64,000 bases of DNA from Sanderia malayensis (lineage: Eukaryota; Cnidaria; Scyphozoa; Semaeostomeae; Pelagiidae): the NCBI GenBank assembly GCA_013076295.1, contig RQOL01000699.1, positions 2,170,001 through 2,234,000 of the forward strand, written 5' to 3'. Numbering within the stretch: the stretch's first letter is position 1; each line of letters starts with the position of its first letter. Positions 32,341-54,880 of the stretch are shown here, piece by piece. Under the pieces are notes generated by a model. That model was given only the letters and a program-made list of their open reading frames with translations, was not told the origin of the DNA and did no database searches. The position numbers and the translations under genes are program-made.

Positions 32341-33494
32341 ATGGCGGCTTGTCTTGTGCTGAAGCTGATTATTTCTTTGCTTCTATGTTCATGTGAATAT
32401 TTTTGCCAATTACAGCAAGATTGTCCTTGTGACAAAAATGTCACAACGTATTGTGACGTGGATTCCTGCAGGTTTCCATTACAAGGCAAGAATTGTACGT
32501 GTTGTATTTTTAACAATGCTTTTAAGCAAATAGGCCAGTCCTGGATAAGTGGGTGCTTCAAATTTACATGCAACTCAAATGCCCAAGTGCGAAGCGAACG
32601 ACCAAATTGTTTGGAAATTGGTTGTGGCATAACAAGAAGCTTGACCTCATTTTGTTGCCGTGTTTGCAAACGAGAACAGCCGCGTATAGTCTGCGGGCAA
32701 AGTAGTATGCTATTCACTATACCAAAATCTATAATGTCGAGAAAAACGTTCGAGAAATCGTCACTCAACAACCAACGTTGTGGCGGATATGAAAACAGAA
32801 CACATTATTATTTTATCACGTCTTGGACCGCATGTGGGACGAAAATGAAACGCATTGGCTCACAGTTGAACCATACAAACAGAGTACTGGTTGCTGGAGA
32901 AGAGAGACATAAAAGTGCAATTGAAAGGACACGGTTTGCGTTTTTTTGCGTGCGGAAAAATTCCGTCCAAGTTCACCGCGCGTTTCGAATCAACCAGCGC
33001 ATTGTTCAAAAGGGTGTTCGTATGCAGGTTACGTCGAAAGGTGGAAGACTTTTTCCAAACAAAAGAAGCATTTATCTAACAAATGAAGACGAAAAAATGT
33101 ATGTTTCGATTTCAGCTCCAGTTGTTCGCAGATTTAGCATACGTATGGTCGTCAATTCCTGCATTTTATCGCCTTCAGAGAGATTCAATGGAAAGAAAAA
33201 CACCCCAGTTCATGTTATTATTGACAAAGGGTATGTTATTTAAAAACGACCAAAAAAAGTGCTTCATTTTTCACATAATGTCACTATATACCATGTTTTT
33301 TTTAAGTTTTTGTATTCCTCTTTTGTAGTTGCATTAAAAACAAAAACGTCAAAGTATTGTTGAAAAGAAAAGACGTTATTTGGCTCTCAATTCCAAAACT
33401 TGAGGTTCCATTCAGCAAACTGTATTTGCATTGTGATGTGATAATTTGTTCAGAGAAATATTTTGGGATCGGCTGTGGCAATAATTGCACGTAA
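32341..33494 (+). CDS. VWC and ZP domain secreted protein, two exons
   Basis: Exons 32341-33230 and 33329-33494 (phase 2 junction) give 351 residues. The order is signal peptide (hydrophobic LVLKLIISLLLCSC), a cysteine-rich VWC-like region of about residues 28-115 ending CCRVC, then a ZP module with a ZP-N half (cysteines in IVCGQSSM, QRCGGYEN, TACGTKM, FFCVRK) and a ZP-C half that crosses the intron (GCIKNKN, YLHCDVIIC, GIGCGNNCT). It ends right after the last cysteines, with no furin site, membrane segment or GPI signal. The VWC-then-ZP order matches the C-terminus of the large mosaic gene at 10-19 kb, so the two are probably paralogues. An extracellular matrix or egg-coat type role is inferred from the ZP family. 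Confidence 0.82.
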
Positions 33495-33739
33495 AGTTTG
33501 ACAAGTAAATAAGCATGCTATACAGTACATATTGTTAAAATTATTTAGCATCATTAAATACTTAATTAGCTGGTCTTGATATAAAATAAGTAATAAATAT
33601 TTACCTGCGAATATTATTAATAATTAAAAGGTTGCAGTGACAGATAATATACTAAAAATATATTATAGATGTATCTTGTAACTTCCTGTATACAAACAAG
33701 AAGATCGTGTTTTCTATATACTTAAAATTGTTTGAAATT

Positions 33740-38833
<5,094 letters not shown>

Positions 38834-39004
38834 AACTAACCATCTTATAACACACCACAAGAAGGTTTCTTCTTTGATAATCAATTGTAGTGTTGATCTC
38901 ACTCTGGGCTTTTGATTCGGGTATGCTTGATTACATAATGATTAATTTTATTTTTAACAATGAATTTTATACCCTTTATTTCTATTTACCATATTTGAAT
39001 AATT

Positions 39005-41010
39005 CCCATGTCAATCTCTTGTACACAGAATATTTATTTCTTTTATTTTGTAATCTTGGCCAGTGCATCAACATTCCACTGTGAGCGACTGATGAATGGA
39101 AAAAATGAAGAATATGCCATTGTTTTCTCCTTCATTCTATTGTTTTCTTTACAATATGTTTATTGTCCTGTGGCCTTTGAGATGCAAGTATTGAACATTG
39201 ACACGTTGGTATTTGCATTCCTCGTGAATGCTGTATGATTATATGTTGTTTGTCGTTACCAGTCTCTTGCAGCTTAGGGTATAAAAGAAGGTGTTCTCGA
39301 AAGCCTTCAGTCTTTGAATTTGAGAAGAAGCAGGTGGATGCAGCAACAAGATGATATTATTGGATCAAGATTTCAAAGGCCTAGTCATTCGCAACTCTTT
39401 GCCACTTCAGATGGTCGATGGTTCAAGATATTGCAAGATAAGTATGCCTCTACTTTTCATATTTATTTTATATGCTTTTTCATCCTTTGCTTCCGTTGCT
39501 GTTTTAAAACGTATCATATTTTGAATTTTTCAGGTATGAACAAAGCAAGAAGATACATATACAAGATGATGGTAATATATTCAATATTGCGATAAGATAA
39601 GTTTAATATTCTATGCATTAGCATTTAATTTATCGATTTGCTCTATTATTCATTTCTTATTTGAGATATTTTGTAACTATTTATGTTCTTTGTTTTAGAT
39701 TCAAGAGGAGATGAAGAAGAGAGGATGACAGATGGAAAGAAGAGAGAACGGGGAGAAGATGAGCACGGGGGAGAGGAGTGGAGGGGAGCGAGAGGACGGA
39801 GGACGGGTGGAGAGATGAGAGAAGAGCACGGGGGGAGAGGAGTGGAGCGGAGCAAGAGCACGGGGGAGGAAGAGTGTGGGGAAGAGGTGAGAGAAGGGCG
39901 CCGGGAAAGAGGAGAGAATAGGAGGAGAGAGGAGAGAAGGGGGAGGAGAGGAAGGGAGTAGACACAAACAATTCCCTAGGGAATATTGTTTCCCCTCCGT
40001 TCTCCCTGGCTTGCTTCACATCCACTATCGCCCTCATCTCTCCTCCCGTTCTCTGCTCCCCCCGTGCACCTCTCTCATCCCGTTCTCTCCTCTCTCTCCG
40101 TTCTCTTCTCTCTTCTCCCCTCCACTCCTCTCCCCCCGTGCTCTTCTCTCATCTCCCCCTGTGCTCATCTCCCCCCTCCACTCCTCTTCCCTCTCTCTCT
40201 TCTCTCCATCCGGCCTCTATCCCTCGTGCTCATCTCTCCTCCCGTCATCTCCCCCCCGTACTCATCTCTCCTCCCGTTCTCTCTTCTCTCCATCTGTCAT
40301 CCTCTCTTCTTCACCTCCTCTTGAATCTAAAACAAAGAACATAAATTGTTACAAAATATCTCAAATAGGAAATGAATAATAGAGCAAACAAAAGAATGGA
40401 CAAATTAAATGCTAATGCATAGAATATTTAACTTATCTTACCGCAAAATTGAATATTATTATCATTCTGTTCTTTCTATATCCTCTTGCTTTGTTCATAT
40501 CTGGAAAAATTCAAAACGTGATAAGTTTTAAAAGAGCAACGGAAGGCATTAATAAAGGATGAAAAAGCAGATGAAAAAGCATTGAAATAAATATGAAAAG
40601 TAAAGGCATACTTATCTTGCAATATCTTGAACTATCGACCATCTGAAGGGGCGAAGAGTTACGAATGACTAGGCCTTTGAAATCTTGATCCAATATAATC
40701 ATCTTGTCGCTGCATCCACTTGCTTCTTCTCAAATTCAAAGACTGAAAGCTTTCCAGAACACCTTCTTTTATACTCTAAGCTGCGAGAGACTGGTAACGA
40801 CAAACAACATATAATCATGCAGCATTTTCGAGGAGTGCATATACCAACGTGCCAAAGTTCAATACTTGCATCTCGAAGGCCACATGACAATAAATGCATG
40901 AATAACACAATACAGCATTCCACATTCTTCGCTTTTTAACCATCATATAAATAACGTGATGCAAATATAAGGCATTGCACATTTTATTACATGGCAAACA
41001 GTTAAAGAAC
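39005..41010. repeat. 2-kb inverted repeat with purine/pyrimidine-rich inner arms
   Basis: Two arms of about 0.95 kb mirror each other around about 40000. Examples: TTCAAAGGCCTAGTCATTCG near 39373 against CGAATGACTAGGCCTTTGAA near 40662, and TTTAGATTCAAGAGGAG near 39696 against CTCCTCTTGAATCTAAA near 40315. Identity is about 80-90 percent, dropping towards the outer ends. The inner part is almost pure purine at 39703-39960 and almost pure pyrimidine at 40035-40330. The long open frames there are low-complexity translations of the tract, not genes. It fills the space between the convergent GSR and ACSL genes. It could be a foldback transposon or a duplicated segment. Confidence 0.85.
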
Positions 41011-41242
41011 TCACATGGGAATTGCATGAATACTAGCGAAGAAAACAAGCTGGAATATAATTGTCATAAATCTTACACAAAGCAAACCATTGTTTATCAA
41101 ATTGTTTAGCTAAATGAATGAACGTAAGAAGCCTGTTTATTAATTGAAAAAGGTTCTGTAATCATATTGTCAATTTATCACGTCAAGGTTCAGGAATAGA
41201 AACAAATAATCGGCCGGAAAAATTGTGGATGCGTATACATAC

Positions 41243-46532
<5,290 letters not shown>

Positions 46533-48001
46533 GCTTAAACTGGTTTACTATTACTCACAACACAATCTCATTCATGCCAGCCCGAAGCTCGCTGGATCAT
46601 GCTAGGCCATTTCCACATTTCCACATAACGCCAAATTGAACATGCTACAAACATTGACCAATCAGCGTGTTGAATTACAGTGACGTAGGACAAGTCTTGA
46701 CGTTTATGGTTCAAAGTTCATCTTATTGCAAAATTAGAACTTTGCCCCACAAATATTGATTTCATGTGATTTCTTTGTGTTTTCTCAACATCTGAATTTT
46801 CCAATTGCTTTACAATTCAGTCTGAGGATAAAGCAAAAAAACCTGTCCAGTTCAGAAATAGATTCTCCTTTTGATGTTATTGATTATTGATGTAACATTT
46901 CCATCATACTGTGACGATAGTTATGAAAACTGAGATAGACCATTGCAAATATTTCCCTGCAAAAAAACAATAATGACTCATTCATTATTGATCGTGTGTA
47001 CTTTGAAACTTACAATTAAAACAGCTTTCTCTCTTGTCGAGTGGCTGTTTTATCAACAACAGCCTCTCAGCGCAGCGCTATACAATGACGTACAATAGAG
47101 GGATGCTGTCGACCCGCACATTTCTTTTCACAGGCTATATCTAACCCCCCTCCCCCACCCTCTAATCCTGTTCTCTCAACCAGACCCTTGTGATCAATCA
47201 TCGAGAAACAAGAACTTTGTCAACATCGTTTTGGTCTGTCTGTCTGTCTACAACCTCATTGGTCTACAGAAACAACGAGGTGGAGATGGGTGAGCGACAC
47301 GTGGAAAATGTGCCAAAGTGAGAAGTATCCCAGACCTTTCATCCAGCATTGTGACACAGCTGAGGCGTTGCCAAAACCACGACACGGTGCGCCAAACCAA
47401 CTACCGTATTGCTTCGATTAAACGCCCCCTTCTTTTAAACGCCCTTCGAATAAACGCCCGGGCGTTTAATCGAAGTATTGCGGTAATTCTACCAGTGTAG
47501 CTTGCAGCTCTATCAGATGTAGAATCAAAAGCAAAAAACAAGAAAATTTAAATTAACTTAATTGCCAATTATTCCTTATTCCAATGCATCACTAAAATCA
47601 AAATGACAGAATTACGTAGAACTACTTGTCTCCCTAAACTAAATAAATAATAAATAGCTCAGCAAGTTTGCAAATACTATGCATGTATACATTGGATTAT
47701 CTTTGCGTAATATCAGATATTAAGCTACTCTTCTTACATTCTTACAGGCCTCATTTCAGGTCTGCAATTTCATGATACTGGAAGCTCCATACACAGAGAG
47801 AGCCATTCACATCTTAACACCAAATCATGCCCAAATATATCCCACTCCAAAATACAATCCTAAAGCGACGATGTAGAGAGAGATGAGGCTAAAATCTCGA
47901 CTAACCTTGTGATACTTTGCCTATTATATACAAAACAAAGCACTAATAATTTGTCAATTTTAACACTGTCTATAATAACGATAGTGTATGCGGGATACGA
48001 T
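46533..48001. other. Intergenic between ACSL and Rab6 with a mini-palindrome
   Basis: Holds the ACSL promoter side and the Rab6 3' side. At 47403-47488 TACCGTATTGCTTCGATTAA pairs with the complement TTAATCGAAGTATTGCGGTA; an 86-bp foldback with AAACGCCC words between, probably a very short MITE. Nothing else is seen apart from short tracts. Confidence 0.55.
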
Positions 48002-50368
<2,367 letters not shown>

Positions 50369-51445
50369 TTAAACATGAACATAATTTCCTTCACAGCTGA
50401 TAGTGTCCACAACAAGGTCATGAAATATTTTCCAAATGTAAGCATCTTCAGTACAAAGCGTGCCACCGCCTCTTTCATATTGCGTTGTCATTCTATTTAT
50501 ATCACCAATGCAAACGTAAGGTAGATCACTTGATTTTGAAACAACAAACTTTGAATGATCTTTGTAGTTGGCAAAATTAAACGTGCTTGAACTTGTCTTG
50601 ACAGACAATTTGATGATGGTTTCAACAGTGTATCCTTGACAAGATGGCCCTATTTTTCCTGACCCATGTTGCCAGGTCTCGGCGAGAAGATTTGTCTTCA
50701 AACTGGGTGCAACAAACATGTAATATAAGTCCGCGTTAAAGTCTTTGGTCTTTGCGAAATGGGTCAATTTTTTGCCAGCTGACGATACGAGTCGTTGGGA
50801 GTGGTTATAAGGTGGGTCAGAAATAAAGTCCTCTTGAAGCAGGGCGTAAACATTGGGGAACTTTTCGGTCATAGATGCAGGAAAATTAGAATCGTGGATA
50901 TGAGGGCCATTGTATCTCATCTGCAATCCAATAGCATCGAACTGGGAGGCATTGAAAGTGACACAGAAAAACATCTGACCATAATAAGTTCCACTATGCG
51001 GATATTCATATCCTTCAGCAACATAACCAGGGTATTTTGGTACACTGTGGACCAACCAAAACCCGCTATCGTTGTCAAATGCAATGTCACCTTTTGAATG
51101 AGCATACGTGAAAAACTCTTTGCCATCGGGATTTGCATCATTGTAGAAGACGTAGGCCAGGGAGTCTTTTTGTTTTTCCGCGTTCTCGTAGACTTGCTGT
51201 AAGGTTGCACCCATTGAGCTTGACTTGTCGTTGGCAGAAAACTTCGACACTCTAAAGCCTTGAGTTTGTGCGTCCATGTAAGCATAACCATAGCCATCCT
51301 GAATTGGGTTGTCGATCTTTTTTGGTATTTTGTAGGCGATGAACCAATCGACATTTTTTCCACTGTCGCTGATGCAAGATAGCTGCTCACTTTTGCTTGG
51401 AAATAGGCCCAGCAATAAAAGCAACAAAAATGGTGACACGGCCAT
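50369..51445 (-). CDS. Deoxyribonuclease II family endonuclease, single exon
   Basis: 358 residues, similar to human DNase II alpha (360). An N-terminal signal peptide (PFLLLLLLGLFPSKS) leads it to lysosomes or outside. DNase II cuts DNA without metal at acid pH. The two active-site histidines of the family sit in AHSKGDIAFD (His116) and DHSKFVV (His297). The GFWLVHSVPKYP stretch and the C-terminal YVCIGDINRM, then RGGGTLC, are also typical. Several NxS/T sites fit a glycosylated lysosomal enzyme. It is intronless. The start ATG is at 51443-51445, with a short leader upstream. Confidence 0.95.
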   Translation of the reverse strand: MAVSPFLLLLLLGLFPSKSEQLSCISDSGKNVDWFIAYKIPKKIDNPIQDGYGYAYMDAQTQGFRVSKFSANDKSSSMGATLQQVYENAEKQKDSLAYVFYNDANPDGKEFFTYAHSKGDIAFDNDSGFWLVHSVPKYPGYVAEGYEYPHSGTYYGQMFFCVTFNASQFDAIGLQMRYNGPHIHDSNFPASMTEKFPNVYALLQEDFISDPPYNHSQRLVSSAGKKLTHFAKTKDFNADLYYMFVAPSLKTNLLAETWQHGSGKIGPSCQGYTVETIIKLSVKTSSSTFNFANYKDHSKFVVSKSSDLPYVCIGDINRMTTQYERGGGTLCTEDAYIWKIFHDLVVDTISCEGNYVHV

Positions 51446-51968
51446 ATTTCAAGGATCTTTAGCTTGATTTGAGGAAATTTTTATGAATGCCTTGAGCAGA
51501 GAAAAGACTTCCCGTTTCCTTTAAAACCAAAACGATGGATGTGAAACTTTCAATATTCGACCAGGCACACCAGAGGGCACTGTTCAATTATCAATTTCAG
51601 TTTCCAAAATGCCAATTCCCCTTCAAAGAATGCAATAAATTACTCTCTGAACCAAACAATAAGATGTTTTCGGTTCAAGACACATTGCATCTTTTCACTT
51701 CCATAATTGTCAGGTGACTTGCAAGAAGGACAAAGGTGAACACGTGATACGGAAATTCAATAACACTACGTCACTTGTTAAAAAACTTCACACATAAGAC
51801 TATGGTAAGATAATATAAAAATAGAAATGTCCTATATGTATCATAAAATTTACTAAAATGTATTAAAAATGTTAAAATATGTAAAAATATAAACAAAACT
51901 ATCAACTTCATCTTTTTATCGTACAAAATATGTCTTTTATCATAATAATATTGCTAACTCTTCCATCA
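51446..51968. other. Intergenic, no gene seen
   Basis: Promoter side of the DNase II gene and 3' side of the coiled-coil gene on the same strand. The open frame near 51535 on plus has no family resemblance and no splice context. Confidence 0.4.
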
Positions 51969-53556
51969 TCAAGGGAGTAGATAATCAGAATGGTATTTAT
52001 CTGTATAATTCTGGAACCGTTTGTAGTCTTCTTTCAAATCCTAATGCAGAAATTAGAGTGACTTCATCAAAAATGCAAAAGGATTAGAAAAGGCAACCAC
52101 TAAATCCCTCCTAACTGAATTTAAGACAAAAAAAAAATAAAAAAAATATGAAAAAATAAAAATAAATATGAAAAAAAATTATTTCTTACCATAAAATCCT
52201 GCTGAATGTCTTCCTTTCTTCTTTTCTCAATATCAAACATATTTTGAGTATATTTAAGTCTGTTGAAAAAGAATAAGATATTTATCAACAAAAAATGACA
52301 CCAATGATAACTCTAGATTTTGAATACAGAGGAAATCTAAATCAAATGGTTACAAGTTATTCGGAATAGCTGAAATAAACCCAGCAAACCTTTGCTCTAA
52401 GTCATTGATCTCATTTGTGTAATCATCAACAAGATTCTGAATTTCTTTCTGTTTCATCAAGTTGAGCTCCATTTCTGCCTTCGCAATTGCTAATTGCTGA
52501 GCTTTTAAAGCCTTCTCCTGTGAAAAGATGCACTTATTAATACTAAGTTTAACGCATTATTATCAAATAAGTATAAACTTCTAAATACATTCAATATTGT
52601 TCATTCATTATCATATATACATTCATTTTCATTGCATAGGCATTATCACAGAAATTGTTCTTAAAGCACCAAACGTGGCTCTAAAAATAGACTTACAGCT
52701 GCAATTTTCAATTGCTCATTGATAGCTTTCTGTTTATCAATTCTGGCTTCTTCAAGCAATTGGTCTTTGATCCTTTCTAATGCCTCCTTTATTTGAGATT
52801 CTCTTTCTGCGATTGCCTTTGCAATTGTTTCTTCCACAGCTTTCTCCTTCTCAATTTGAAATCTTTTATAGGTTTCAGCAGCTCTTTGTTCCTCTTCCAA
52901 TTCACAATTCCTTTTCACCTCAGCAATGTTCAGCTTGTGTACCTGAAATTAAATTCTTTCTGTGAATACTGAATAACTTTGAGAAAATAAATACCAGCAT
53001 TGGATTTTACGTTTTTCCTCGATACAAACCTTCTTCAATTCTTTTATTTGTTTTTGTCTCTCATGTGTCAGAATCTGCTCTATCAGATCAATTTGACTTT
53101 TTAATTTCAAAGCTGCCCTTTTCTCGCACTCTTCTACCTGAAAATAACCAAGCAGTTTATCAAAACAATTGCATTTGTGATTATATGTTAAATCTAAAAA
53201 TAAGCCGGCAACATTAGAATATACTAGATAAAACATTGAAGAATAGAAGCGATGTTAAATGACTCACTGCTTGAGAAATGGCTTTTTCCTTATCTTCAGT
53301 CATTAATTTTTGAATATGCTCAAGCAGTTCAGTTCCAACACCTGAGAAAAAAGTCAAATTTGTGATTTAGGAAGAATGATTCTTGAGGAGGGCTGCCGAA
53401 AAAAAAGGGATTCCTATCCAAATAATGTTACAAAACATAATATAAATGGTACAACTTACATATGATATTCTTATGGGTTACTCTTTTTGTTCTTAGAGTA
53501 GTTTTCCCATCCAAAAGACGCTCTATTGCTTGCAGCGCACTGGCAGCAGAAGCCAT
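51969..53556 (-). CDS. Coiled-coil protein, C6orf163-like, seven exons
   Basis: Exons in transcript order: 53556-53460, 53342-53269, 53137-53030, 52942-52697, 52517-52390, 52259-52190, 52040-51969. They give 264 residues. Nearly all of it is charged helix of coiled-coil type, rich in E, K, Q and A (for example REILVEDD is absent here, while AETYKRFQIEKEKAVEET is typical). The N-terminal VTHKNI and the C-terminal FQNYTDKYHSDYLLP look like human C6orf163, a poorly studied protein of ciliated and germ cells. This assignment is by eye and moderate. An in-frame ATG at 53649 would add 31 residues. It diverges from TEN1 across about 300 bp. Confidence 0.68.
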
Positions 53557-53860
53557 CTTGCCGAGTTGCCATGAGTTTGTAAACAAATCTTCTTCTTCAT
53601 GTGGTGAGCCAGCGTCAAAAATAATAACAAAGGAACAAAGAAGTGTCATTGTTTTTACAAAGAAGTGTTATTGTTTGTGACGCCGAAAACTCCATGGCCT
53701 CCTCCAAAAGGCAAAGTGGAAAACGTGCGCATTGCACGCCATAGAATTTGTGGACTAAATGGTGTTATTTAGAAATCAAAATTATATATGCCGATACAGG
53801 TCATTCGTTTGTGAAGATTTAGGTAACTAAAAAGTTGTTAATTCACTTCAAACATGAATA
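53557..53860. promoter_or_regulatory. Shared bidirectional promoter region of TEN1 and the coiled-coil gene
   Basis: About 300 bp separate the divergent start codons. No TATA box is evident. Inferred from layout only; the upstream ATG at 53649 on minus would shrink it to about 210 bp. Confidence 0.45.
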
Positions 53861-54362
53861 ATGGCAGTGGTGGGTAGGATAATGACGATACCAGAAATAT
53901 TAGAGGCGGGAAAGAGCCTAGAATGGGAATCTGTACGCACTTGGGGGGAGTAAGTCTGTTTCATATCAACAAATTTTGAGTCATGATGCTTTATCTATTT
54001 AGACCATTAGACCTATTTCTTATTTTTTTGTCTTACCCAGGGTAATAAAGCACAATCGTTGTCACTGTATAGCTTATATCAGGTACGAGAGAAAGGATTT
54101 ACGAATAAATACGACTTTTGTGCAGCCTTCTGCAAATTTGGAGTCAAATTGGATGTTTATTGGAAGGATATTGTTCGATGATGATAGCGATGAAATTTAT
54201 TTAAAAGCAACAATGGCTGTAAATATCAATAATTTGAATCAACATTTATTAAACCAAGCTATTGATATCACAAGAAGATACCTAAAATCAAGAAAGAATA
54301 GTTCTGGAAATGAAAATTGTCCACAACAAGAGAAGCAAAAGGACAGCTTAGTTAGCAGATAA
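53861..54362 (+). CDS. TEN1: CST complex subunit TEN1, two exons
   Basis: Exons 53861-53949 and 54041-54362 join in phase 2 to give 136 residues (human TEN1 123). TEN1 is the small OB-fold subunit of the CTC1-STN1-TEN1 complex, which binds telomeric single strands and helps fill in the C-rich strand. By-eye support: the N-terminal PxEIxxG segment, VRTWGEVI at the first strand, MFIGRILFDDD in the position of human LYIVLGEL, and the C-terminal helix MAVNINNLNQHLLNQAIDITRRYL, equivalent to human GMNLPLLEQAIREQRLY. The last about 25 residues are polar and unmatched. An ATG a few bases upstream (53854) is out of frame and stops after seven codons. AATAAA lies at about 54438. Confidence 0.82.
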
Positions 54363-54880
54363 AAGACCATGTTTATATTTTGTTCGCGTAAATTTTGAAA
54401 TTAAATTTTATCACGTTCATTATTGTGCTATGTACAGTAAATAAATGCAAATATTAATATAAAAATTTATTATGTTAACATGTTTTTGTTGGGATGTTTA
54501 TAACATTTTATTCAAAAAAGTAAACAAAGCAAATCTTTTGTTTTCTTTGATTCCCTGTATTGTTCCCAGTCCTCTACTGGTAATTCTACGAAATTCAAAA
54601 TTGAAACGATCTTATTTGATCGAAGGACGATTTACTTTGAAACCGCCGTAGTTCAAATATAGGTTTCAATTAACATTTCATCGCCTTTTACCGTATTATA
54701 CAATCAACAAGTTGGATTTTTCAGAAGAAAAACATTAAAGTTCTCAAATTCTTTAATTAATTTGAAAATATTGCTCCGCGATCGCAAGTTGAAGCTTGTT
54801 TTGGAAGGGCAAGGCCCATATCGTTCAAGACATTTTGAGGATTAAAATTTGCCAAGTGCTCTCTCTTTTTTGACAGAAAA
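54363..54880. other. Intergenic, TEN1 3' UTR and ECT2 5' side
   Basis: Contains AATAAA near 54438. TTTTTTGACAG just before the ECT2 ATG looks like a splice acceptor, so ECT2 may have an upstream non-coding exon here. No other coding sequence. Confidence 0.4.

Noticed and set aside
39646..40379. Several overlapping open frames of 60-120 codons rich in S, P, L, R, E and G
   Set aside because: They are low-complexity translations of the purine and pyrimidine tracts in the palindrome, open in many frames and strands at once, with no splice or start context.
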